NCBI RefSeq assembly: GCF_030651915.1
Contig: NZ_JAUSBV010000005.1
Coordinates: forward strand, 930,001-994,000
DNA: 64,000 nucleotides
Source: Parvibaculum sp.
GTDB taxonomy: Bacteria; Pseudomonadota; Alphaproteobacteria; Parvibaculales; Parvibaculaceae
Direction of reading: 5' to 3'
In this document: positions 20,940-29,592 of the stretch, in pieces
Numbering within the stretch: the first letter of the stretch is position 1
How the letters are laid out: each line of letters begins with the position of its first letter
Translations under genes and position numbers: made by a program
Notes under the pieces: generated by a model
Database searches by the model: none
What the model was told of the DNA's origin: nothing
Seen by the model: the letters and a program-made list of their open reading frames with translations, nothing else

Positions 20940-21836
20940 ATGACGGATCGTTCGGAGACCTCGCAGCTGATCGGGCCCGCCTCGCGGGTCTATTTTTCGC
21001 AGCGGCTGCGGCTTCACTATGTCGACTGGGGCAATGAGGAGGCGGCGCCGCTGCTGATGATCCATGGCGGGCGCGACCATTGCCGCAACTGGGACTGGAC
21101 GGCGCAGGCGTTGCGCGACCGCTTTCACATCGTCGCGCCCGATTTGCGCGGCCATGGCGACAGCCAGTGGATGGTCGGCAGCGGCTACGAGATGAACGAT
21201 TATGTCTATGACATCGCGCAGCTGATCCATCAAAAGGACCTGGCGCCGCTGACCATCATCGCGCATTCGATGGGCGGCGCGATCGCGCTGCGCTATGCGG
21301 GGCTCTACCCCGAGAACGTCAAGAAGCTGATCGTCATCGAGGGGCTGGGGCCGTCGCCCAAGATGCTCAGCGAGCGGAAGGCCATTTCGGCCGACCAGCG
21401 CATCCGCAACTGGATCGACGAGGTGCGCAAGCTGTCGTCGCGGCTGCCGCGGCGCTACGAGAGCGTCGAGGAGGCCTACAAGCGGATGCAGGGCGAGAAC
21501 CCGCATCTGTCGCCCGAGCGGGCGCGGCACCTCACCGTGCACGGCGTCAACCAGAACGAGGACGGCACTTACAGTTGGAAGTTCGACAACTACGTGCGCG
21601 CCTTTTCGCCGGCGGGCTTCGACGAGGAGACATCGCGTTTGCTCTGGGAACGGATCACCTGCCCGACGCTGTTGATCCGCGGCACCGAAAGCTGGGCGAG
21701 CGACCCGCTGGCCGACGGGCGGGCCCAGCATTTCAAGACGGCCAAGGTGGTGGCGGTCGAGGGCGCCGGGCACTGGGTGCAGCATGACAAGCTCGATGAG
21801 TTTCTGCGGCTGACCGAGGATTTTCTCGCCGAGTGA
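20940..21836 (+). CDS. Alpha/beta hydrolase
   Basis: HGGRDHCRNWDW...IIAHSMGGAIALRYAGLYPENVKKL nucleophile elbow; GAGHWVQHDKLDEF. Confidence 0.9.
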   Translation: MTDRSETSQLIGPASRVYFSQRLRLHYVDWGNEEAAPLLMIHGGRDHCRNWDWTAQALRDRFHIVAPDLRGHGDSQWMVGSGYEMNDYVYDIAQLIHQKDLAPLTIIAHSMGGAIALRYAGLYPENVKKLIVIEGLGPSPKMLSERKAISADQRIRNWIDEVRKLSSRLPRRYESVEEAYKRMQGENPHLSPERARHLTVHGVNQNEDGTYSWKFDNYVRAFSPAGFDEETSRLLWERITCPTLLIRGTESWASDPLADGRAQHFKTAKVVAVEGAGHWVQHDKLDEFLRLTEDFLAE

Positions 21837-21849
21837 GAGAAGGTTTTTG

Positions 21850-21930
21850 CACGCGAAGGCGCGAAGACGCGAAGAAGAAGAAGGTAAGGACTCACGCAGA
21901 GGCGCAGAGACGCAGAGAAGAGAAGGGAAG
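21850..21930 (+). repeat. GA-rich 9-bp-periodic repeat units
   Basis: CGCGAAGGCGCGAAGACGCGAAG ... CGCAGAGGCGCAGAGACGCAGAG. Confidence 0.85.
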
Positions 21931-21986
21931 AATTGTTGGCGCTTCGCACCGAAGAGTCCTTGTGGTGAGTGCAAAAAAAGAAAGCC

Positions 21987-22190
21987 GTCATTGCGAGGGT
22001 GAGGGGTGGCTCGCGGGGCGCGAGCGAAAAGGTCCGGTGGACCTTTTCGAACCCCGAACGCCCGTAGCGAAGCAAAGGGCCAAAGCGACGAAGCAACCCA
22101 GTCTTTCGCTTGCCGCTTTCCGGGTTGCTCTCGCCTTGGCGAAGCCGGAGCTTCGCTACGGCGCAGCCAGGTCGCTACGCTCGCAATGAC
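21987..22190. repeat. REP-like palindromic element (GTCATTGCGAG...CTCGCAATGAC) interrupted by a second palindromic repeat
   Basis: Ends GTCATTGCGAG / CTCGCAATGAC; interior hairpin GAAAAGGTCC-ggt-GGACCTTTTC. Confidence 0.75.
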
Positions 22191-22255
22191 GAATTGGGGG
22201 GCGGCGGATAGAACACCGACGGAGGGTTTGATGGTCGCAGCTGGAGAAGCGGGAC

Positions 22256-23047
22256 CTAAACCCCTACGACGCGCTTCCACAAGGGTCTGTCGTCGCGGCG
22301 GCGGCAGATGAAAGCGGTGGCGTTCAACGGCCCCGGTTCGTGGGCCTCGATCAGCGTCCAACCTGCGGCCTCGACGATCGAAATCAGGAAGTCCGGATTG
22401 TACGTGCTCATGTGGCCCGGCTTCGTTTCGTCTCCCTCCCGATAATCCCTGGTGGCCGGATCGAGGAATGCGGTGAAATACATTTTTCCGCCCGGCCTGA
22501 CCGCTTCATAGAGCATGCGAAACACGAGATCGGCTTCGTCGGGCTGCTGGTGCGTGATCACGGAAAACATCGACGCAATGTCGAAGTTGCGGTGGCCAAG
22601 GTCGACGATGTAGCCAGGCGACGGCCATTCGCCTTTCGGGTTGTAGCCTTTGTTGCGCATGTTGATGCGGTGGAAGGCCATTCTCTCGGCAACAAGATTT
22701 TCTCTGCACCACGTGATGGCTTTGTCATTCTGATCGATGCCGAGATACAGGCCGACCGGCAGGTTCAGATTCCAGATGGTCTGGCCGAAGCGCGACCCAC
22801 ACCCGAAATCCAGTATGCGCAGGCCATCGAAGGTTTTGTAGCCACAGCGGCGGATCATGGTGTCGAGAAGGACATATCCCGTCACTTCGACAGGCAGCGC
22901 CGCCACCTTCGCCGAATTATGATTGTAAGGGCTCGCTTGATAGACCCAGCGGGGGCTTTTCTGAACAGTGAGCTCGCCATACTTCATTTTGCCCAGGTGC
23001 CTCCCTAGGTTGTTTTCGAGTCGGGAGTATAGCCGTGATTTCAGCAA
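22256..23047 (-). CDS. Class I SAM-dependent methyltransferase
   Basis: LRILDFGCGSRFGQTIWNLNLPVGLYLGIDQNDKAI...FDIASMFSVITHQQPDEADLVFRMLYEAVRPGGKMYFTAF; start may be 22986. Confidence 0.85.
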   Translation of the reverse strand: MLKSRLYSRLENNLGRHLGKMKYGELTVQKSPRWVYQASPYNHNSAKVAALPVEVTGYVLLDTMIRRCGYKTFDGLRILDFGCGSRFGQTIWNLNLPVGLYLGIDQNDKAITWCRENLVAERMAFHRINMRNKGYNPKGEWPSPGYIVDLGHRNFDIASMFSVITHQQPDEADLVFRMLYEAVRPGGKMYFTAFLDPATRDYREGDETKPGHMSTYNPDFLISIVEAAGWTLIEAHEPGPLNATAFICRRRDDRPLWKRVVGV

Positions 23048-23078
23048 ACGATAGGGGACTTTATCTCGTCAGTCAGCG

Positions 23079-23249
23079 ACGCTGCTCATTCGGGGCACCG
23101 AAAGCTGGGCGAGCGACCCGCTGGCCGACGGGCGGGCGCAGCATTTCAAGACGGCGAAAGTGGTGGCGGTCGAGGGCGCCGGGCACTGGGTGCAGCATGA
23201 CAAGCTCGATGAGTTCTTGCGGCTGACCGAGGATTTTCTCGCCGAGTGA
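23079..23249 (+). pseudogene. Duplicated 3' end (56 codons) of the 20940-21836 alpha/beta hydrolase
   Basis: TLLIRGTESWASDPLADGRAQHFKTAKVVAVEGAGHWVQHDKLDEFLRLTEDFLAE* repeats the C-terminus of the upstream gene in full. Confidence 0.93.
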
Positions 23250-23262
23250 GAGAAGGTTTTTG

Positions 23263-23380
23263 CACGCGGAGGCGCGGAGGCGCGGAGAAGGAAGAAGGAA
23301 GGATTGTTCACGCGAAGACGCGAAGACGCGAAGAAGAAAGAAGGGGTTCACGCAGAGGCGCAGAGACGCAGAGAAGAGAA
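23263..23380 (+). repeat. GA-rich 9-bp-periodic repeats, three subtypes in series
   Basis: (CGCGGAGG)n, (CGCGAAGA)n and (CGCAGAG)n blocks. Confidence 0.85.
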
Positions 23381-23438
23381 GAGAAGAATTATTGGCGCTT
23401 CGCGCCGAAGAGTCCTTGTGGTGAGTGCAAAAGAAAGC

Positions 23439-23524
23439 CGTCATTGCGGGGAGCGTCAGCGACGAAGCAACCCAGCGCTGAGCTTGCGGCTTTCTGGGTT
23501 GCTTCGCTGCGCTCGCAATGACGG
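23439..23524. repeat. REP-like palindrome
   Basis: GTCATTGCGGGGAGCGTCAGCGACGAAGCAACCCAG...CTGGGTTGCTTCGCTGCGCTCGCAATGAC. Confidence 0.85.
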
Positions 23525-23550
23525 CTATCTTTTGTTGCCTCCCCCTCATC

Positions 23551-23635
23551 GTCATGACCCGGACAAGCCGGGTCATCCACGTCTTTCTTGTCCGTCGCAA
23601 AGACGTGGATGGCCCGCATAAAGCGGGCCATGACG
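23551..23635. repeat. REP-like palindrome, second family
   Basis: GTCATGACCCGGACAAGCCGGGTCATCCACGTCTTT...AAAGACGTGGATGGCCCGCATAAAGCGGGCCATGAC. Confidence 0.85.
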
Positions 23636-23660
23636 AATTTGGGGGAGGCTCGTCTCTATC

Positions 23661-23723
23661 TTCGCGGCTTCGCGGCTTCGCGTGAACAATCTTTCTCTTC
23701 TCCGCGCCTCCGCGTCTCCGCGT
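23661..23723 (-). repeat. GA-rich 9-bp repeats, inverted orientation
   Basis: CTTCGCGGCTTCGCGGCTTCGCGTGAA...CCGCGCCTCCGCGTCTCCGCGTG. Confidence 0.8.
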
Positions 23724-23818
23724 GCCAATTTCTTCCTTCGCCGCTTGTGGCGACGTGGATTGGGTCCCGGGAATAAATCCCGGGATGACATTTGTTTTTT
23801 GATCTTTGGGCGGAGAAT

Positions 23819-23893
23819 ATCGCGCGCGCCCTTCCCCCTCCCCAAAATTCGCTGTGCGAATTTTGACCCTCCCTCAGGGGGAGGGTGGGAAGA
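23819..23893. repeat. REP-like element (CCCTCCCCAAAATTCGC...GCGAATTTTGACCCTCCCTCAGGGGGAGGGTGGGAAG)
   Basis: Closely related copy at 31128-31182. Confidence 0.8.
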
Positions 23894-23904
23894 GACATGC
23901 GCGC

Positions 23905-24591
23905 TCAGGGTTTTGTGGTTTCTTTCAGCGCAGCGAGCGTTTCGGGCGAGACGGGGGCCTGGAGGGCGCCGGCGATTTCGTCGAAGAGGTTGGCGATGAA
24001 GAAGGCGCGGCCTTCGGCGTCGGTCGTCGCGTCGCCGCGGCGCGTCCAGATCGACAGCGAGGTCAGCGCCATTTCGAGCATGAAGCGCTGGCGCTGCACG
24101 GCGATTTCGGGCGGCAGGTCGCCCAGCAGCGCGACGATCAGCGCGTTGGCGCGGGTAATGCCTTCATAGCCGCTGCGCACGGCGATGGAGGGCAGGTCGA
24201 AATCCGGATCGTTGAGGACCTGGGCGGCGAAGCGGACGAAGCGGACGCCGTCGTCGGTGTCGAGCAATTCGGTGAGGGGCTCGAAGGTCGCCCGGAGAAT
24301 GGCGTGCAGATCGCGCTCCTGACCGGCCGCCATCAAGGCGTCGATCCGTTCGACGCGGCGGGCGTCGATCACCTTGACGCGCTGGCCGAGAATGGCGTCG
24401 ATCAGGCGCTGCTTCGAGCCGAAGTGATAATGCAGCGCCGATTCATTGCGCTGGCCGGCGGCGGCGTTGATTTCCTTCAGGGTGACGCCATGCAGGCCGC
24501 GCTCGCCGAAAAGCCTTTCGGCGGCCACCATCAGGCGCAGGCGCGTGTCGCCGCGCTTGCCCGGCTTCGCGTCGGTTTCGGTCTCGCTCAT
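23905..24591 (-). CDS. TetR/AcrR family transcriptional regulator
   Basis: RLRLMVAAERLFGERGLHGVTLKEINAAAGQRNESALHYHFGSKQRLIDAIL. Confidence 0.9.
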   Translation of the reverse strand: MSETETDAKPGKRGDTRLRLMVAAERLFGERGLHGVTLKEINAAAGQRNESALHYHFGSKQRLIDAILGQRVKVIDARRVERIDALMAAGQERDLHAILRATFEPLTELLDTDDGVRFVRFAAQVLNDPDFDLPSIAVRSGYEGITRANALIVALLGDLPPEIAVQRQRFMLEMALTSLSIWTRRGDATTDAEGRAFFIANLFDEIAGALQAPVSPETLAALKETTKP

Positions 24592-24737
24592 GGGGACAGG
24601 GTAATGGGCCGCATTAGGGGGAGCAAGGGGGATGGCTATATGTGAGGCGCGCCCCTGAAATTCCGGCGCCGCGCTCCACCCGTTCGGGCGGGTCGTCATC
24701 TGCCGTTCCGGCGCAATCTCCTCATCTTTGCCGAGAT

Positions 24738-25226
24738 ATGACGACGGAGCCGGCCATGGCGCAGTTCGATCTGAAGCTGGAACATGTTTTCTCCTACAAC
24801 GCGACTCTGACGCCGCCGGAACTGATCGGCCCGGTCCCCGACAATATTCGCGCGAATTTCTACGTCACGGGGGGCGATGTGTGGACACCGGACGGCACGA
24901 GGATCGGCAAGGTGAAAGGGGTTGGCGGCGACTGGCTGACCGTTCGCCGGGACAACAAGGGACAGCTCGATGTCCGCGCGACCGTGGAAACTTTCGACGG
25001 CGCCTTGCTCTATGTCGCCTATAGCGGCTTTGTCGACCTCGGCGAGGGCGGCTATGAAAATCTTCTGACGGGCAAACTTCCCGCGACGGCGCAAGTGCGC
25101 GCGGCGCCGCAAATCTGCACGTCCAGCCCCTCCTATGCGTGGGTCAATGGCTGCCAGTTCGTGAATATCGGCGAAGTTTCATTCGAGAAGAATTCGATTA
25201 CCTACGATACCTACGTCATCCGCTAG
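24738..25226 (+). CDS. DUF3237-like protein
   Basis: FDLKLEHVFSYNATLTPPELIGPVPDNIRANFYVTGGDVWTPDGTRIGKV...GGDWLTVRRD...YVAYSGFVDLGEGGYENLL. Confidence 0.6.
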   Translation: MTTEPAMAQFDLKLEHVFSYNATLTPPELIGPVPDNIRANFYVTGGDVWTPDGTRIGKVKGVGGDWLTVRRDNKGQLDVRATVETFDGALLYVAYSGFVDLGEGGYENLLTGKLPATAQVRAAPQICTSSPSYAWVNGCQFVNIGEVSFEKNSITYDTYVIR

Positions 25227-25305
25227 AGCGACGGGAACGTTGGCCTGCGCCCGCCCGCGCCGGTGGCAGGCCAGCAGAAAAATCCGGGTGCCTGCAGGGG
25301 GCGGT

Positions 25306-25512
25306 TCAACCGAAGGGCCACGGGCCGCGCCGCCTTTCGGGCAGGCCCAGCCATTCGCGCACCGTATCCTCGGCGGGGCGCGTTTCCTCCCAGAGCGGCA
25401 CGGCGCCTTCGATGTGCTCGCGGGCGGTGGGCGAGAAGACCGAGGCGATGAAGGCGAGGCCCAGGACCGTGACCAGGATCGTCAGCAGCGGCCGGAAGGC
25501 GCGCATGATCAT
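25306..25512 (-). CDS. Small single-TM hypothetical protein
   Basis: MIMRAFRPLLTILVTVLGLAFIASVFSPTAREHIEGAVPLWEE. Confidence 0.5.
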   Translation of the reverse strand: MIMRAFRPLLTILVTVLGLAFIASVFSPTAREHIEGAVPLWEETRPAEDTVREWLGLPERRRGPWPFG

Positions 25513-25820
25513 TTCGCGTGTTTCCCCATGTGTTTTCTCTCGCGCGGCTGCCGATTGCCGGATGGTGGTGGGGTGAGTGTCGTCTATCGGGTGGTGGTGG
25601 GCTAGTGGGAGTGTCACCCTTGTGATCTGGTCAGCAGAACCTACCCGCGCCCGTGTGGGGCGCTGCGAATCAATTCGATGGCAATGCCGATCCGCGAGAG
25701 CCGCGCTGCGCAATAACCAGGTGAAGTCAATGGGTTACAGGAATCGCTTGCGCAGATTCCTCTTTATGATTCAATTACTTAGTAATTATCAGGCGGCCGT
25801 AGCGGGAAGATGGCAGAACA

Positions 25821-27032
25821 ATGAACGCGTTAAGCCCTGCTCAAATGTACGGACCGAATGACGCTGCTACGATAGTTCGTGCTGCTCAAGACGGATCGCG
25901 CGTAGCCGGACTGACGCATAACTTCTATCGTTACCCTGCACGCTTCTCACCCATTTTTGTCCGCTCAGTGATCGAGGCTTACACTAAGCCGGGCGACTGG
26001 GTGATCGATCCGTTCTCTGGCGGTGGAACAACGCTGGTCGAAGCGGTGGCTCTAGGCCGCAATGCCTTGGGGATTGATATAAGTTCGCTAGCCAGCTTCG
26101 TCAGCGAGGCCAAGACCTTACAGCTCAGTGACGCCGATTTTAGTGCGTTTGGACGTTGGCGTATGCGGCTGCCCGACGCAATTAATATGCACGCGCCCGG
26201 TTGGCGTTTCGATTCATATGCCGATGCAGGATATTATCGCAATCTTGAAGGGGTGGAGTTTTGGCGACTCCGCAAAGCGATAGAGCAATGCATAGCGTCC
26301 GTTGAGCGAGTCCGCTGCAACGGCGCCCATATTCTGGCGCGTTGCGTTGTGCTCAAAACTGCGCAGTGGGCGCTAGACTCCCGCAAGACCAGACCCTCTG
26401 TGGCCCAATTTAAAGCTGAATTGATAAAGCAGGCAAAGGTGATGTTTGAAGGAGCGCTCGAGCTAAGGGAAACGATTCAATCGCTCAACCTCCCTATGGC
26501 GCCTCGGGCAATCTCAATCAATCGCACAACTGCGGGAGCAGAGACCGAGGCATCAGTTCAAGACGTATGTCCGCCAAAACTTATTTTGACGTCGCCCCCA
26601 TATCCAGGCATCCACGTTCTGTACCATCGCTGGCAAGTTGACGGCAGAAAAGAAGCCCCCGCGCCCTTTTGGATCGCAGGTAAACTCGATGGAGCAGGCC
26701 TATCGCATTATACGATGGGTGACCGAAAGAACCCCGGTCTAAACTCGTACTTCAAGAACTTGGAGGCCTCATTTCGATCCATTGCCCGAATGGCGGGCCC
26801 CAAAACGATGATTGTCCAAATGGTTGCTTTTTCTGAGGCAGATAGGCAACTGCCTCGCTACCTGCAGGTGATGCAGGAATGCGGCTTAGAGGAAGAGGTC
26901 AACTGGGGCATAGATGATGGAGACGGACGTCTTTGGCGCGATGTCCCCAATCGAAAGTGGCACGCTCACCAGAAGTCTCACGCGCCGGGCGCACGTGAAG
27001 TTGTTCTGTTACACCGGAAAGCCTCGGCCTAG
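25821..27032 (+). CDS. Site-specific DNA methyltransferase (N6/N4 amino-methylase type)
   Basis: AdoMet motif GDWVIDPFSGGGTTLVEAVALGRNALGIDIS and catalytic LILTSPPYPGIHVLYHRWQ; YPARFSP N-terminal motif. Confidence 0.88.
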   Translation: MNALSPAQMYGPNDAATIVRAAQDGSRVAGLTHNFYRYPARFSPIFVRSVIEAYTKPGDWVIDPFSGGGTTLVEAVALGRNALGIDISSLASFVSEAKTLQLSDADFSAFGRWRMRLPDAINMHAPGWRFDSYADAGYYRNLEGVEFWRLRKAIEQCIASVERVRCNGAHILARCVVLKTAQWALDSRKTRPSVAQFKAELIKQAKVMFEGALELRETIQSLNLPMAPRAISINRTTAGAETEASVQDVCPPKLILTSPPYPGIHVLYHRWQVDGRKEAPAPFWIAGKLDGAGLSHYTMGDRKNPGLNSYFKNLEASFRSIARMAGPKTMIVQMVAFSEADRQLPRYLQVMQECGLEEEVNWGIDDGDGRLWRDVPNRKWHAHQKSHAPGAREVVLLHRKASA

Positions 27033-29578
27033 GCGGTCTCCTCCAATCCCTCGACAACGTCTTCGGAGTCGAGATCGCTGGAGCCGAGCGAAATCAGTGC
27101 AGGCACGAACGGCGCCATGGCGCGGCAGGTACGCTCCACACGATCCTCGATAGTTTCGATCGGCACATCATCATCGATCCGCTCGGACCTTTTTGTCCGC
27201 TTTTCTTCTAGGAGAAGCGATAGCCCGATAAGCACGTTCGCATACAAGAACTGCTCGCGCAGGAGACTGGTGCTCTCCTTCGACAGCCGTTTGTTTTTGG
27301 CCTCGCTCTCGAGCGGTAGGTTGTCCATGTTGACCTTGAATTGATAGAACTCCGAAGTCTCGTCGTCGGAATATCCAAGCGATTCAATCTTCATGGCCGT
27401 GAATTCATCAAAGCGCTCAGCTTCCCATTCATCGCGGTACACACGCTTGATACTGGGCGATTCCAGTTCGGTGGGGCGCTCACGTTCTGCGCCATCCTTA
27501 TTTTTTGGCGGTTTCCGCTCACCGCCGCCACCCCCTGTCTTTTCAGCCGTCGGTTTGACCCGAACTTTGATGCGATTTTCGAAGAGACGATGCGCGTCAT
27601 GGGTGCGTGCGATGAATTCAAACTCATCATCGACACTGGCACCATTTGGCAGATCGACCATGACTACGGCTATGCCCTTCTTCAATGTCGGACCATTCGG
27701 GCTGGCCTTATACTCCGCCCCGTCATTGCCCTTCCATGTCAGATCGAATGCCCCGCGCTCTGCTGCTCGCGTGAAGTAGTCGTTGCGTGCGTCTGTTTCG
27801 AAAGTGAGCCGCATCCGGTTGTTGATCGGACATGACCGGCTCAAAACTTTGCCGTACTCGATACCTTTGCTCTTGAAGAAGGTTGGATAGACCTCCCCCT
27901 TGAAGTCCTCTTCTGTTTCGCTGCCCGTGGGGACGGTATTAAAGGGGGCAGATATGCGCTGGCCGAGCTTCAGGAGCGTCGTCAGATTGGGCGAGCTCTT
28001 TATTAGAGACTGCAAAACATCGGTGAGCGGCCGATCATCTTGGAGACGCTCATTCATCCGTTCTTGCTGGCGCTTGTTGCGTAGTTCTTTGAGCTCGTGG
28101 CAGTCCCGGATCGCCTTTTCGAGCGAATCCACCAAGGCCTGCTTGAATTCATTGTCTGCAAGCCGGTCCCGGCTTGGCATGAACAAATCTTCTCGTGTGA
28201 CACTGCTAAGTTCATCACACTCGACAAAGACAAGAAGGTCATCAGCCAACGGCTTCATTTTGACCGCCTCGCGTCGAAAAAAGTCCTTGGGAAGACTGCC
28301 TTGGGTCTGTCCATTGCGCAGGAAAACAATGCCTTCGCGTTTGCGATAGCCGCGCACGCCGCCAAGCTTCTTGGCCTGCGCCCCATTATCCTCCTCATCA
28401 CTTTCCTTCGTCGATCCTTCCGCCACGAAGGCAAAGACATTGGCAATCAGCTTTTCACCTGTGGGTTGGAAGGGGATGCGCACCGGAAAACCGATCTCGA
28501 CGTTATCGCTATCTTTGATCCGGCGGAGCAAGCCAGAGACAGTTGTGCGGCGGCTACCGACATCCAGGTACTGACCAACCTTGTTGGTGCGGTATTCATA
28601 GAAGCGAACGGGAAGCGCAATTTCGGGAAGCAGCAGATCAAGACGGCTCAGGAGGCTCTTGCCACGCAAGATATTCGAGCGTTCGCCCAGAAAGTTGTAC
28701 TCATACATCTTGATGGCTGTGCCATAGGGTGCTTCGCGTCCATATGGACCATCGTCGTCCGGGTAAATCGGAAATGTCTCAGACGGGAAGGACAGAACGT
28801 TGCCGTGGCGATCCTCACAGTCCGATCCAACGCCGAGGGGCGCGAGGTAGGTATAGACAGAGTTTTTGGGCGTCCCTTGCGCGCCGGACGGGAACTCGCG
28901 ACGGACAACGGTAAAGCTCCACTCGCGATCGCGGGGGCAGGCGCTCTCATCCAGAAAAGCCGGGTTGCGCTTCGAGATGACCAACTGAAGGTTATTCTTG
29001 CCGCAGAAGCGCAGCGCTCCTGTCCCGCCCTGATTGAACTGTCCCTGAACGAAGGGGATATATTGCTTGTTGCTCTTGCTAAGCGAGAGGATCGTATCAG
29101 GCAGTCGGTCCGGACTTTGACCTTCGCCACAATCCGCAATCGTGATGTTGAGCTGCTCAGGCCTTGTTCCGGTTGCACACAACGTGATGCCGTCGGCGAT
29201 TTCACGGGTTTTTTGAATACCCCAATCTTCCACAAGTCCGCCGGTAGCTAACTTGTCTCCCTTACCACCTTCAAAGAACTGAGCAACTGCATTCCTAATC
29301 GTCCGAGGTGCATCAGAACTGGAAGGATCGATGCCGTGCAATTTGCACTCATTAATCAGCCTGGCGTCGACAGAGTTTACGATTTTCTCGGCTAGGGCCG
29401 CTTCCGCTAAACTTTGTTGGTTTCCACTTTGTCCCCAATTATTTTCAACATCGCCATAGTAGCGCCAAAGCTCTGGCCGATCCCAATACCCGCGCGCCTT
29501 GAGAAGTTCGACAACCGTTTCTTCACTGTCAGCCCTAAGCAAAGCTAGGCATAAGCTTTGATTATCTCCCCTCTTCAT
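27029..29578 (-). CDS. GHKL-fold ATPase (MutL/MORC/Hsp90-like), putative defence protein
   Basis: AEAALAEKIVNSVDARLINECKLHGID (N-box), ITIADCGEGQSPD (G1) and VQGQFNQGGTGALRFCG (G2); 849 aa; stop overlaps MTase stop. Confidence 0.78.
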   Translation of the reverse strand: MKRGDNQSLCLALLRADSEETVVELLKARGYWDRPELWRYYGDVENNWGQSGNQQSLAEAALAEKIVNSVDARLINECKLHGIDPSSSDAPRTIRNAVAQFFEGGKGDKLATGGLVEDWGIQKTREIADGITLCATGTRPEQLNITIADCGEGQSPDRLPDTILSLSKSNKQYIPFVQGQFNQGGTGALRFCGKNNLQLVISKRNPAFLDESACPRDREWSFTVVRREFPSGAQGTPKNSVYTYLAPLGVGSDCEDRHGNVLSFPSETFPIYPDDDGPYGREAPYGTAIKMYEYNFLGERSNILRGKSLLSRLDLLLPEIALPVRFYEYRTNKVGQYLDVGSRRTTVSGLLRRIKDSDNVEIGFPVRIPFQPTGEKLIANVFAFVAEGSTKESDEEDNGAQAKKLGGVRGYRKREGIVFLRNGQTQGSLPKDFFRREAVKMKPLADDLLVFVECDELSSVTREDLFMPSRDRLADNEFKQALVDSLEKAIRDCHELKELRNKRQQERMNERLQDDRPLTDVLQSLIKSSPNLTTLLKLGQRISAPFNTVPTGSETEEDFKGEVYPTFFKSKGIEYGKVLSRSCPINNRMRLTFETDARNDYFTRAAERGAFDLTWKGNDGAEYKASPNGPTLKKGIAVVMVDLPNGASVDDEFEFIARTHDAHRLFENRIKVRVKPTAEKTGGGGGERKPPKNKDGAERERPTELESPSIKRVYRDEWEAERFDEFTAMKIESLGYSDDETSEFYQFKVNMDNLPLESEAKNKRLSKESTSLLREQFLYANVLIGLSLLLEEKRTKRSERIDDDVPIETIEDRVERTCRAMAPFVPALISLGSSDLDSEDVVEGLEETA

Positions 29579-29592
29579 ACTCCCCTCCCAAA

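Noticed and set aside
23263-23380. Possible CRISPR array from the periodic repeats
   Set aside because: Units are 9-bp internal periodicities without ~30-bp spacers of unique sequence, and no cas genes are present.
21833-23621. Small ORFs such as 21833-22189, 23246-23521 and 23304-23621 (TRRREDAKKK / HAEAQRRREEK peptides)
   Set aside because: Translations of the GA-rich 9-bp repeats and REP palindromes, not proteins.
25821-27032. Calling the methyltransferase part of a classical Type II R-M system
   Set aside because: No restriction endonuclease gene or motif is adjacent; the partner is a GHKL ATPase.
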